Shown here: in pieces, positions 1 through 8,816 of the stretch
Layout: the number at the start of each line of letters is the position of its first letter
How positions within the stretch are numbered: the stretch's first letter is position 1
Assembly (NCBI GenBank): GCA_009869945.1
Contig: WIXG01000734.1
Span: 1 to 24,138, forward strand
Direction: 5' to 3'
From: Mesaphorura yosii
Lineage: Eukaryota > Arthropoda > Collembola > Poduromorpha > Tullbergiidae
DNA: 24,138 nucleotides
The notes under the pieces: model-generated
What the model was told of the DNA's origin: nothing
What the model saw: the letters and a program-made list of their open reading frames with translations, nothing else
The model's database searches: none
Translations under genes and position numbers: made by a program

Positions 1-266
1 TCCGACCTGTCTAGATGTTAGAGTTTGAAGATGAGATACTTTTCTGAATGCTTCGGAATTCGGAGAGGAATGAATTTAAGAATTGTGCTTAATAATAATT
101 TCGCTTCTGATTGGTTGGTTTATTTTATTGATCGATTTTAGTGGGTCCAGGATGCAGGACCCATCAACTTGAACTTTAATAACTGGTCTTTTATTTTGGG
201 ATTCGTGACTTCATCCGTCCGTAGTCCGTTGGAGATTAGTTCCTGTCTTCAAAAAATCCTCATTTC

Positions 267-607
267 GTGATTGCTACGTCTGAGTTAAAAATAAAATCGG
301 AGGAGACTTTTCCAAGGGCCCTTCTGGATGACCATGTTGTGATTCGAAGGAAGCCAGTAAATTGGTGGAAGTTTGTGGGACTTGATATTCGATTTCCAGT
401 TGGTCTTTTGGAACTTGCGTCGGATTTAATGAGTCTTCGAAGCAGCACCGGTGGACTAGAAAGATCATTTTAGCGTTGGGCAGAATTATGACAAGTGGCC
501 GTAGTCGGTTCGGCGTAGACAAGGCAGTCAAGTTGTGCTTTATTTATTGTTGTTTGAATAGTAAGGATGCTTCTGTGAGTTTGTTCACAGATTCAGATCT
601 TGACTAA
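267..607 (+). pseudogene. hAT transposase C-terminal dimerisation domain relic
   Basis: The conceptual translation matches the C-terminal dimerisation region of hAT-superfamily transposases. It contains a PVNWWKF-like tryptophan pair, then LLELASDLMSLRSST, then GLERSF, the hAT 'ER-F-S' signature. After a one-base loss near 470-475 the next frame continues ALGRIMTSGRSRFGVDK, AVKLCFIYC and NSKD, ending in TAA at 605-607. AATAAA lies at 622-627. The N-terminal BED finger and the catalytic RNase-H-like core are not visible upstream in 1-266. The sequence is therefore a 5'-truncated, frameshifted fragment that cannot encode active transposase. Family assignment comes from motif order, not a search. 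It could also be the decayed end of a domesticated hAT-derived gene. Confidence 0.7.
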
Positions 608-824
608 TTATGATATAAATTAATAAAACAAGTGCCAGTTCCAGCTTTTAGCTGTGTCAGTGCCTAAATTACAATCGTTTGTTTTATTTGTCTCTTTTAA
701 GGTAATCAAACACGGCATGCTGAAGTAACATTTTACAAACTAGACTTTTTATACAGATTTTTGAAATGCTCAACCTCGTTTGATGGAATGTCATTATATT
801 TTAATATTGGCTCAGGTTGTATCT

Positions 825-1704
825 TCATATAAACATCCGAAACAGCCGCATGGTCCACACTGCATCAACGTAATCGGAATGTGGCATTCCATCCGTTTGC
901 ATGTCGAAATTAGGGTAATGCTTGCATAGAGATCGTAGCCCGAGGTCCTCCTTCACGTAAACTCCGTCCCGGTTCAATGAATTTCCCCACCAATCCCAAT
1001 TCAAGTCAAAAATATTGAAATCACCAAACGCCAGATCAAGAGATTCAAGGTCACCCAATAACTTTAGTCCAATAATTAATTTCCCATCAAGTAGTTCATG
1101 CAACTTATTTGTTGCATCGATAGGCTTTAGATTTTCCGGATTTTGCAAACTATTTTGCCGGATTAAATTCACTTTGAAAGAATGTGGTGTCACTACGTAT
1201 GTGTCTTTCTTATGCCAAATGATTGCTTCCGTGGCTATGTCTTCGTTAATATCAACAACTGTTACTTTTGCTGCTTTCTGCAAGAATTTGTTCTTGGTGA
1301 TTGGATTTTCTATCTTTACATCAACCTGTGCATACGATACGAAATTATTTATTTTGCCATTTCCAGAAGTAATGAGCCCGCAACACTAACCTTTTCCACA
1401 TCAAGGGCAAAGAATTCTGATGATTTGAACTTCCTATACCATCCGATTTGCCCCTCCAACGAGTTCACAGGGCTGGCAGGCGGCACTGACACGGATTTCT
1501 CCGGCGCTGGCACGACCTGCTTAGTTGCCTTGCGTTTTTTCTTTTCTTTGCCTTAGATGCAAGATTAGAAACTTGAGCAAGTTCATCCTCTGGAAGTATG
1601 TCGAAGATTCTTTTGAGAAGCTGCATACGCTCGTCTCGAGTAGCTCCAGCCGCCCAACTTAATGTTTGCGTCTGGAGAAAGGCAATCATTATTAGCCGAG
1701 TCTT
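825..1704 (-). CDS. REXO4/ISG20-like DEDDh 3'-5' exonuclease, with a possible frameshift
   Basis: The last exon (1325-825) joins an upstream exon ending at 1391 across a 65-nt GT-AG intron (1390-1326, gttagt to tgcacag, phase 0). The junction recreates exonuclease motif I, FFALDVEKV (family form ALDCEMV, acidic pair D-x-E). Motif II is LIIGLKLLGDLESL. Motif III is HSDYVDA (H-x4-D), then TMRLFRMF before the stop at 825-827. This order fits DEDDh exonucleases of the REXO/ISG20 type, which trim RNA or DNA 3' ends. The upstream exon may start after an acceptor at 1705/1704 and reads LLKRIFDILPEDELAQV, then a Lys/Arg-rich stretch. The frame breaks there, at a run of six A (1536-1541). Either one A is missing (sequencing error or real lesion), or a second intron (donor gtatgc, acceptor ctaag) removes the break. 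The N-terminus is not established. Confidence 0.62.
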
Positions 1705-2151
1705 CTAATAAAGAAACTAACAGTTCATTTAGCAGCGCTAATTACTCGCCTGATGGTCTACTTGGTTCTCTTCCATCTCATTTAACTAAAAATTTCATGG
1801 AGCAGTCAACAATGGAAATGCCAAGAAACTCAAAACTGGCAATGCGTTTTATTATCACCATATTTTACTCAACATTTGAAAGAACAAAGCACGCGGTACG
1901 CGTGCATAATGTTAAAGAAATCTCACTCCTTAGATTCGTACGATGCCGATTGCATTGAATGTACATAAAGAAAATATGCAGCGAAGAATTGCTGCAATGG
2001 TTTCCTTCAACTACCGCATTGATTTGGCGTGATTTTTTATTTTGGCCCCTTTTATCTCCTTTTGGCCATGAGGTTTTATCCCCTGACCAGGCTAGATGTA
2101 CAATCCTGCGTTTGACACTTGTAATGCACCAACTTTGCTCAAATTTGCTTC
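1705..2151. other. Gene-free stretch
   Basis: I see no convincing coding exon on either strand. Earlier 5' exons of the minus-strand exonuclease gene could lie here, but I cannot place one. Confidence 0.4.
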
Positions 2152-2156
2152 TGCAT

Positions 2157-2437
2157 TAAAGGATGGTATGCACTAAGGGGTGTTTTTAGGCCACAATTTT
2201 TTATTTTTGCGATTAATAGGACTTAGCCTATTTTATGGGAGACACCAAGACCCGATAGCACCGCCCAGGAAAAAGTTGAAAAATCGAGGGTCCGACTTCA
2301 ACCGGCTCCAGGACCCGGGAAATTCAAATTTTCGAGTCCGATCTTGGCGGATTATTTTACTATGGACTAAGTCCTATTAATCGCAAAAATAAAAAATTGT
2401 GGCCCAAAAACACCCCTTAGTGTATACCATCCTTTGG
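2157..2437. mobile_element. MITE-like element with about 69-bp terminal inverted repeats
   Basis: The left arm (about 2158-2226) and right arm (about 2367-2435) are inverted copies differing at only about two positions. Both run AAAGGATGGTAT, CACTAAGGGGTGTTTTT, then GGCCACAATTTTTTATTTTT and GCGATTAATAGGACTTAG. The interior of about 140 bp has no coding capacity. TGCAT occurs directly outside both ends (2152-2156 and 2438-2442), a possible 5-bp target-site duplication. The outermost two bases of the arms do not match, so the exact ends are uncertain. The near identity of the arms suggests recent insertion or ongoing homogenisation. The superfamily is unknown. Confidence 0.75.
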
Positions 2438-2674
2438 TGCATAACATGAACGAGACGCACTCATGCATCGGAGAAAAGTGTTCATTCTTAATTCTGCAAT
2501 TAAGTTGACACGGGTAGACGGGCGGTAATTGCTAAATTTTCCAATTAGTTTAATTTGCCGTAAAAACCGATTTACTGTGGCAGCCGTTTACAATGGCAAT
2601 GCATTTTATATCGATCTGATCACGTCTACAAAGTATTTGCTATTGTAATCCTATTTAATGTTGCTCGACAATGA

Positions 2675-3910
2675 TCAGGCGTAAATCTCAAACCTTCCGT
2701 GATGAAGTTTCCTCGTCAGCTTCACAACGCATGCGCGCTCGGTGCAGAATTTGGGCGGCATTTTCGCAGGAATTGGCTTCTCAGGGTGCCGGTTAGCTTT
2801 GTGCTTCCTCAGTCCACCGTTGGAGCCGAATTGTTTCCTGCAGCCGGGCTCCACGCAGAGGTACGATTTTTCGCCGGTGTGCGCTCGGACGTGGTGCCTG
2901 AGCGAAGACTTGAGTTTGTAGGCAGCTCCGCACAGGTTGCACACGAATGGGCTCGCGTCTGAGTGAGTCTTCAGGTGCATGGGCAAGTAAGCTTTGTCGG
3001 TCAGCGTCTTGCCGCAAACGGGGCACTGGATCTGCAGCGCGCGAGTATGTACGCCGACGTGGTGCTTGCGCAAGGTTCCCGCGGTCGAGTAATTCTTGCC
3101 GCACACTTCGCACTGGTGCAGCAACCGCTCCTTCTGATCTGAGTGGTGTGCTCTTCGGTGGCTATTCATCCTTGTGTTGGTCCGAAACTCTTCTCCGCAG
3201 TCTTGGCACTTGTACGGCTTCTCGCCCGTGTGAATCCTTAGATGACCGATGCGTGTGCTGCTGGACGCGGTCTTGAATGGGCAGTACGGGCACACGTACG
3301 GCTTCTCGCCGCTGTGCGTCCTCATGTGACTAATCCTATTGCTGAACGACTTGTCGCATATGGCGCAGTGGAAAACCTTTTCTTGCGTGTGTACGTTTAG
3401 TGTATGTTTCCGCAAAGAGCAGCTTCGCGCGTACTTTTTGTCACAGAGGGTGCACGCGTATTTCCTGAGCCTCGTGTGGCTTATTTCGTGGCTCCGCAAT
3501 GCGGTGGACGTCCGGAAAGACTTCCCGCAGGTCGTGCACTTGTAGGCCCGTTCGTCCGTGTGGCTGGTGATGTGGACCTTCAGATTATTAGACTGGAAGA
3601 ATGTCCTGTCGCAGTACGAGCACGTGTACGGTTTCAGGCGCTCGTGCACGCGCCGCACGTGCGCAATAAGGTTCAGCTTCGACGTGTACGTTTGGCTGCA
3701 GGAGGCGCAGGCGTGGCGGACGCCTTCGTTCTTCCCGTGCCTCAACCTCACGTGCTGCTGCAGGTTGCCCCAATTTGTGCGCACCGAATTGCACTGCCCG
3801 CAATGATACGCTTGCCGCTGCGCTCGAGGGATGTGTGTGGCCAAGTGCGCTTGGAGTTTGTACTGTTGGCTGAACACTTTCCTGCACGCCCTGCACTCCC
3901 ACACGCTCAT
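2675..3910 (-). CDS. C2H2 zinc-finger protein with 13 fingers
   Basis: This single-exon protein of 411 residues is almost entirely tandem C2H2 fingers, the first at C6-H26 and the last at C352-H375. Fingers 7/8 and 8/9 are joined by SGEKPY and TGEKPY linkers, and 12/13 by TGEKSY, typical of DNA-binding arrays. Finger 7 (C182-H199) is unusual: only nine residues separate the second Cys from the first His instead of twelve, so three residues are missing and the finger may not fold normally. The last finger has a wider C-x4-C pair. There is no ZAD, BTB or KRAB domain; the protein begins six residues before the first finger cysteine. The C-terminus (about 376-411) is basic. ATTAAA at 2654-2659 on the minus strand is a plausible poly(A) signal. 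It is probably a nuclear transcription factor; its target and orthologue are unknown. Confidence 0.9.
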   Translation of the reverse strand: MSVWECRACRKVFSQQYKLQAHLATHIPRAQRQAYHCGQCNSVRTNWGNLQQHVRLRHGKNEGVRHACASCSQTYTSKLNLIAHVRRVHERLKPYTCSYCDRTFFQSNNLKVHITSHTDERAYKCTTCGKSFRTSTALRSHEISHTRLRKYACTLCDKKYARSCSLRKHTLNVHTQEKVFHCAICDKSFSNRISHMRTHSGEKPYVCPYCPFKTASSSTRIGHLRIHTGEKPYKCQDCGEEFRTNTRMNSHRRAHHSDQKERLLHQCEVCGKNYSTAGTLRKHHVGVHTRALQIQCPVCGKTLTDKAYLPMHLKTHSDASPFVCNLCGAAYKLKSSLRHHVRAHTGEKSYLCVEPGCRKQFGSNGGLRKHKANRHPEKPIPAKMPPKFCTERACVVKLTRKLHHGRFEIYA

Positions 3911-4743
3911 CGCACTTGATTGACCGTCGACCGATACAATTTAATATCGAATAAATTATATTGCAGGTCGATGTTTGGCAGTTGTGCGACTTTGACTCTG
4001 ATTCTGACTGTGACTGAACCGCAACTCCTTTTCGAAAGCATGATTCAAAAGTTGTGCACCGCACGGACCAAGTCTGTATTCTACTTTCTCTTCTCTTTGT
4101 TCTCTTCGTTGTTTTCTCTGATTTTGCATAGTGCATATGCAGTATGTGAGAGTACTGTGATACAAGAACGTTCAGACAATGTTTATGTGATTTCTGTTAC
4201 GTGTTTCAAGGCGTGAATGAATGATGCTACTGTACGTTGTTGCATTGATAAGCGACAGCGCACGCGCATACAAAAGTGCAGTCGCACTTGAATCGCCCTT
4301 CATTCTCTTGGCTGGGGCACTGCTAATTTTAGACCTAAATTTTTGAAAGAACAGTTCGACTGGTTCAAGTTCATAAACTCGCTCGCAATGGTGTTGTGTT
4401 GCTTCCTTTCAAATTCTGACCACATTTTGGACGGAGAAAGAGAGCTGTCTGAATTATGTTGCTCAAATCATCTTCCGTTCTAAGCATTACAAAAATTTCG
4501 AGGCCGTCTCCATCGTCGTCGTCGTACTTGGTCGTCGCAACTGACAAGGTTTTCAAGTTAAGGAACTGGTGAAATGGCCGCACGCCGCAAGAACGAGGCA
4601 TGTGTGTGAAATTTGCAGTCGAGTGCTCGCCTGCAAGAAGAGTCACGACTTCCGCCCCCGAGCGGTGCAAATCGAAGGACGTTAGAGTTAAAGTAAACAA
4701 AAACACGGCTGAGGGCTGACAAGTATCGGCGAAAGCTTCTGTT
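3911..4743. other. Gene-free stretch between zinc-finger gene and PPxY array
   Basis: It contains the presumed promoter of the zinc-finger gene on its left side. A minus-strand open frame at 4371-4805 carries an acidic DDDDGDG run but has no recognisable domain. It crosses the poly(A) signal of the neighbouring gene and is probably not coding. Confidence 0.4.
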
Positions 4744-4749
4744 TTTATT
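4744..4749 (-). terminator. Poly(A) signal AATAAA of the first PPxY gene
   Basis: AATAAA on the minus strand lies 86 bases after the stop codon at 4835-4837 and would define its 3' UTR. Confidence 0.5.
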
Positions 4750-4834
4750 GTCGGAAAGATCATTACCAAAAACAGCTGCTCGTCTCTTCCCACGTATCCT
4801 CGCACACGCTCCTCACTTTGCAGTACCAGTTGGG

Positions 4835-5289
4835 TTAATTGTAAGACTCAAGAAACAGTGATCGGATATAGCTTGGCGGAGGCTCATACTTTGGAGGGTC
4901 GGAGCCGACTGCTGTCGCTGTGGCAGCGTCAGCGGCGGCGGAAGGGACAGCACGGGGAAATGTCGCGACCGTTCCCACCTGGGCGGCCTGGGTCGCAGGT
5001 TTCTGAGTTGAGGTTCCATTGCAGCAGCTGATATGCGCGTGGGATCTAGTCGCCCCTCCTCAGGATTTGTGGGTTCCGGTAGGCCATTCTCTGCTTGTTG
5101 GGGCGCACACCCTCCTGGCAGGCTTGGACAATCCAGCAGCAAATGGTCAACAAGAAGGCGAGAAGCTAGGACCACACATTTAGAATTTGGTTATACTGGT
5201 CTTGGTAACTTCTACCAAATGCTGTGGCGGAGTGGCCACTTATTACCACCAACACCAAGGTACACAGTCAACATCCACGCGAATGACAT
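4835..5289 (-). CDS. Small single-pass membrane protein with PPxY tail (array member A; possibly broken)
   Basis: The C-terminus reads GSDPPKYEPPPSYIRSL and ends FLESYN at 4835-4837. PPKY and PPSY are WW-domain-binding motifs, as bound by Nedd4-type ubiquitin ligases. Upstream, an exon opening after acceptor cctag (5166/5165) encodes the hydrophobic segment LLAFLLTICCWIVQAC. The membrane and tail frames differ by one base. A 106-nt intron (5108-5003, weak donor gtgcgc, acceptor ctcag) would restore frame; otherwise there is an extra G in GAGGAGGGG near 5056, making a lesion or sequencing error. The first exon is also uncertain: ATG at 5289 starts MSFAWMLTVYLG, but its phase-0 donor is weak. 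Its tail and membrane segment resemble the two genes to the right, so it is a tandem paralogue. The function is not recognised; the PPxY tail suggests endosomal sorting or ubiquitin-ligase recruitment (inference). Confidence 0.55.
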
Positions 5290-5617
5290 GGCCCGGGTGC
5301 AGTGATTGTAGTTGCAGAGCTGTTTAGAAACTGATCCAATTGCAGTCGAGGCCAAAGTGAAAGTAAAAGCAGGTGGTGCAACTGGTAGTGAAAAGATGAC
5401 TCAGAGCCATGAGACGCACCACAGCTCTCGACATTTGCATTGCACTTGCAAATTATAAGAGTGGCGAAACCTTTTACGATCTCATGACGACTCGAAGAGT
5501 TCGGAGAAACCGAACTGTACCGCGCTGCACTGCATGTGCGTTTAGTATTGATTTTCTCGGCGATTTTGGGTCTACACCCGGACCAATCCTACAGAAACAG
5601 AAATGGAATCTGAAATT
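5290..5617. other. Spacer between array members A and B
   Basis: It holds the presumed promoter of member A and the 3' flank of member B. The repeated motifs are listed separately. Confidence 0.4.
5397..5450 (-). promoter_or_regulatory. Upstream motif cluster of array member A
   Basis: An AP-1-like TGACTCA lies at 5397-5403. GACTCAGAGCCATGAG (5398-5413) recurs inverted at 7162-7177, and TGCATTGCACTTGCA (5436-5450) recurs directly at 7126-7140. Both sets lie within a few hundred bases upstream of an array gene. A regulatory role is inferred from recurrence alone; similar TTGCATTGCA words appear elsewhere in the window. Confidence 0.35.
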
Positions 5618-6106
5618 TCACCGGTGCAGCGACTTGTGGTACGACGGAGGGGCTTCGTAAGGCGGCGGGTCGGATTCCGGTGGAACAGGCTCCGGGGCCG
5701 CACTTGAGGGCCCCACGAGGGGGGCTTCGCTGGGGGCTCCTGAGGAGGACGGCGGCTCGACGATGACAAGCTCGGCCTGCTGCTCGTACGATCGACTTGA
5801 ATGAAGTGAATCTGTAGAATCGTGCCTGGAGCTGATTAGCGGCGGCGTGCCCTGATCCGGCGGAAGCCAGGCAGTAGATCCGCAGGTGAATGGCTCCCGC
5901 TCTGGGGAGGACGTCGACTCCTCGGCTGCCTCGTCCTTGATGCTCATGATGCGCTCCATAAGAAAACAGAAGCAGGCGAGCAAGCAGCAGCAAGACTGGA
6001 ATCCGAACGATGCGACGGAAAGAATTAAAATTTTGATTGGGATACTGTAATGGTAAAAAAAACTTACACTGACGGCCGTAACAGTAATGTTATCGGCAAG
6101 CGGCAT
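5618..6106 (-). CDS. Small single-pass membrane protein with PPxY tail (array member B)
   Basis: The two-exon model has exon 1 at 6106-6068 (MPLADNITVTAVS), a 72-nt GT-AG intron (6067-5996, gtaagt to ttccag, phase 0) and exon 2 at 5995-5618, giving 138 residues. The membrane segment spans the junction: ITVTAVS then SCCCLLACFCFLM, rich in Cys. A short N-terminus with one N-glycosylation sequon (NIT) would be outside. The cytoplasmic part is acidic and Ser/Pro-rich and ends with PPPY (123-126) and PPSY (129-132) in SDPPPYEAPPSYHKSLHR. The intron is free of stops, so a retained-intron form with a longer membrane region is possible, as is an upstream ATG at 6160. I do not recognise a named family. 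The architecture recalls Commissureless- or Nedd4-adaptor-like proteins, but no sequence relation is claimed. Confidence 0.7.
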   Translation of the reverse strand: MPLADNITVTAVSVSFFYHYSIPIKILILSVASFGFQSCCCLLACFCFLMERIMSIKDEAAEESTSSPEREPFTCGSTAWLPPDQGTPPLISSRHDSTDSLHSSRSYEQQAELVIVEPPSSSGAPSEAPLVGPSSAAPEPVPPESDPPPYEAPPSYHKSLHR

Positions 6107-6160
6107 TGGGGTTGTGACTTTGGAGTGTTTCGGTGAAAATAAGCTTCGCAATGCTTTCAC

Positions 6161-6473
6161 TATGAGCTGAGCGCCGATGCGATGGGCGTCAGAGCGAAAG
6201 TAGCAATGGCAATGATCTTCGAGTCATCGTATCGCTGGTGGTAAAAAGATCAAATGCTAAAAATATAAAAATAGTCCGCTTCCCACGTATTTGTACTAGT
6301 GGATCTACTTTTGCACGTAATTTGCCTACCAATGGTTGGGGAATTCAATGACTTATCCGTCGCTGTTTCCTGTTATCCGTGGCCATGGTTCTCGTAAACA
6401 GAAGACGACGGCGCATGACCAATGGCGTTCAAACACGGCGAACTTCAATGATTGCCTTTTGCCGTGCTCAATA
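6161..6473. other. Spacer between array members B and C
   Basis: It holds the presumed promoter of member B, including GAGTCAT at about 6231-6237 (one base off an AP-1-like site). Confidence 0.35.
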
Positions 6474-6488
6474 TTTAATAATTTGACC

Positions 6489-6854
6489 TCATCTCCCGAA
6501 TTTGAGGTAAAGTGACTCGAAATAAGTCGGCGGAGGGTCGTAGGTCGATCGCTGTGGCTCCGCTGCCACAGTATCGGCGGCCGAGGGCGATGGTCCAAGG
6601 TGCGGCTGTGCCTGTGACTGAGGCTGCCTTGCAAAGACTGACACGTGGTCGTGCCGTTGCTCAGGCTCCTCCGAGTCAGGAATCCAGCCACAGGCCTGTA
6701 AAGCGCTCCAGCAGACGAAGAAGCCCACCCAAACCTGCAAACAAAACCGAAAAGCATGTAGACCGAACTGGGCAAATGAGCCTACCTAGATGAGCCCTTT
6801 TAGCGCACTTACCACACCGGGGAACTGCGAGCCACCCGAATTTTCTTGTTGCAT
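6489..6854 (-). CDS. Small single-pass membrane protein with PPxY tail (array member C)
   Basis: Exon 1 is 6854-6813 (MQQENSGGSQFPGV). A 78-nt GT-AG intron (6812-6735, gtaagt to tttgcag, phase 0) is followed by exon 2 (6734-6489), giving 95 residues. The membrane segment begins at the junction (VWVGFFVCWSALQACGWI), as in member B. The rest is a Gln/Pro/Ser-rich cytoplasmic tail with a single PPTY motif in STYDPPPTYFESLYLKFGR. ATTAAA at 6474-6479 (minus) is a plausible poly(A) signal. The 5' leader contains a run of GTGCA repeats (about 6874-6900). This is the cleanest model of the array, with strong splice sites and a matching intron phase and position, and it supports the paralogy of all three. 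The function is unknown; WW-domain or Nedd4 binding is inferred from the tail. Confidence 0.72.
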
Positions 6855-8420
6855 TACATTGAGAGAAAGCAGAACTGCACTGCACTACACTGCACTGCAC
6901 TGAACTTAAATGCGCAGTGAAACTCCGAATTTCGGTTTGGCCTTGGAATAGTAAACCATACTCGCCATTGTCTTACTCTGTTCTGTGAACTGAACGGTTT
7001 CTCCCTGCTGCTAGAGCCAACATCATTGTGAATCTCTTCTCATGCTTCGATTCTGTACTTCATTTTTACTGTTTACAACCATTGAGCGAATGCTAACGCC
7101 AAAGCTGTTCAGGACAGAAGCCCAATGCATTGCACTTGCATTGGTTTATGTCATGTGGAAACTCATGGCTCTGAGTCCTGAGTCATGCAAGAAAGTCTCT
7201 TCCTAATTGGAGGTACAATGACTGGAAATAAGATGACGGCGCTAAGTATGTGGGAGGCGGGGGCGCTGCGGCTGCGGCCTTGCAAAGTTCATGGCACGGC
7301 ACTGGCGGTCCGGAATGTAATCGACGCCTATGAAACAGGTCCACCTTTACAAAAGAACACGAATTCCAGTACGCAACCTTTTACCTGGGCGAAATGGATC
7401 CGTTGTTGGATTGGTGGTGACAAGTTGTGAACCCGAAATTTTGTCTGTAGAGGTACAAGGGAACTCTGTGCTTTGGATTACAACTAGCGGCGGCGAGGTG
7501 CGGCTCTTAATCGCCAAATTATGCAATTCATACGCTGCACAGTGGGTGATTCACGAGAATGTTGTGTGCCGTGCATTTTAGCATATGGAAAAGTTCAAAC
7601 TTTGGAAGCCAATAGCTGGCTTCCGGATGGACATGGAAGTGTGGTTTTTGTTGCATATGTCCTTAGCTTTCCAACGACACCCCACTTGACATGGGTCATC
7701 ATAGAACCGGAAGTGACAAAATGGCCGATGACCCGACTTTGACCTCCTGTATCTCCCAAGCCCCGCATTGCCGCACTCTGCAAAGAATGTCGTAAACAGT
7801 ACTAATTCCGTACTACACGATGGCACAGGTCCGAAGGTGCGGTCTTGTGGGGCGTGATAGAACGAAGGTTCCAAAGTTGTCATATTATCCCTCTGGAGTT
7901 TCGAAGCGGGCGGGGTGTGTCGCACCTGCCAGTGGGCATGTAGGTACAGCTACAAGAGGAGGACCATATGGGTCTACACGCAAGTTGTCAAGTGCGCTCA
8001 GGGTCTGGAATGTGTTGATGGGAATGGCAATGGCAGGTTCAAAGTTTGCTAGTGAAAATTGCAAACTATATAAAAAAAATAATCGCAGTCAATGCCACAG
8101 TTATTGCTTTTGTGTTCTTGCAAATAAAGATGAACAATTCGATGTAGTCCACGAAATAACAGACCGAAACCACAGTATTTGCACAAATGTTTCCGCACAT
8201 ACACTAATAAGTGACTGTTTACGCATTGACATTCAAAGTCACCTTCACCTTTCGCGACCCGACTGTGTTGTAAGTTGCATCATTAAAGTTGTCAGATAAT
8301 TCGACTTGAGCACTCATTTCACGTTTCGCTTCGAATCTCTGTTGGACGTGCACACACCAATTTTCTTCCCAATTCCAAACCGAAAGTTGGCGTAATCTCG
8401 AAAAGCAAGCACCCAGCGAA
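6855..8420. other. Long gene-free stretch
   Basis: I see no recognisable exon. It includes the upstream region of array member C (6855-7190) and an 8-bp perfect inverted repeat GGGTCATC/GATGACCC at about 7694-7735 around a 26-base loop. An A-rich TATATAAAA lies near 8069. Open frames here show no domain or signal peptide. Confidence 0.4.
7126..7185 (-). promoter_or_regulatory. Upstream motif cluster of array member C
   Basis: It contains TGCATTGCACTTGCA (7126-7140), CTCATGGCTCTGAGTC (7162-7177) and an AP-1-like TGAGTCA (7179-7185), about 270-330 bases upstream of the member C start codon. The first two are the counterparts of the member A elements. Confidence 0.35.
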
Positions 8421-8751
8421 ATGTCACGTTTTGTGGCCCTCACCTTCCTCGCTCTTCTGTTCGCCGCTGCGTGGACTGCGGATGGTGAGCAAAAAGAAAC
8501 AAAAACCAATACGGTTCCCAATTTATTTGTGTCAGCTGGTCAAATTGTTGAACGTTTCAGCACAAATCTCTGGCTATGACGAACCGGGCTGCCCGCCCCG
8601 CGCCCTGATCACCTGCGCTCTCGGTCTTGTTCCCGGTAAGTCATGCTCGACCACTGCGGACTGTGTGGCCGGAAAAGTGTGCTGCACTTCGAACCTTGGC
8701 CTGGCTCGTGTCTGCTGCCCGGAGGGAGCAACCGTTTGCGATGTCCGCTAA
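8421..8751 (+). CDS. Small secreted cysteine-rich peptide, WAP-like
   Basis: Exon 1 (8421-8484) encodes a signal peptide (MSRFVALTFLALLFAAAWTA). A 76-nt GT-AG intron (8485-8560, gtgagc to tttcag, phase 1) leads to exon 2 (8561-8751), giving 84 residues. The mature part has nine cysteines (32, 40, 50, 56, 62, 63, 73, 74, 81) including two CC pairs. The pattern GKSCSTTADCVAGKVCC followed by RVCCPEG resembles the core of WAP (whey acidic protein, four-disulfide) domains, but the spacing is not canonical and the odd cysteine number is unusual. Roles known for such peptides include protease inhibition and antimicrobial activity; which applies here is not decidable. AATAAA is at 8817-8822. It converges on the astacin gene. 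Confidence 0.75.
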
Positions 8752-8816
8752 TTTTTGCAGAATAATTTGCATGCAGTTTCATCATTGCATTATGCCTATG
8801 CTGTCTCTACTATTAC

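Noticed and set aside
3404..3919. Plus-strand open frame of 171 codons over the zinc-finger gene
   Set aside because: It is an antisense shadow of the repeated C2H2 codons.
4371..4805. Minus-strand open frame of 144 codons with a DDDDGDG run
   Set aside because: It crosses the AATAAA signal of the adjacent PPxY gene and has no domain, signal peptide or splice support.
6872..6904. GTGCA repeats read as a CRISPR-like or functional tandem array
   Set aside because: It is a short, irregular low-complexity run in a leader region of an animal gene, with no spacers.
7820..8299. Plus-strand open frame of 159 codons
   Set aside because: It has no domain or signal peptide; it crosses simple A-rich DNA and is probably chance.
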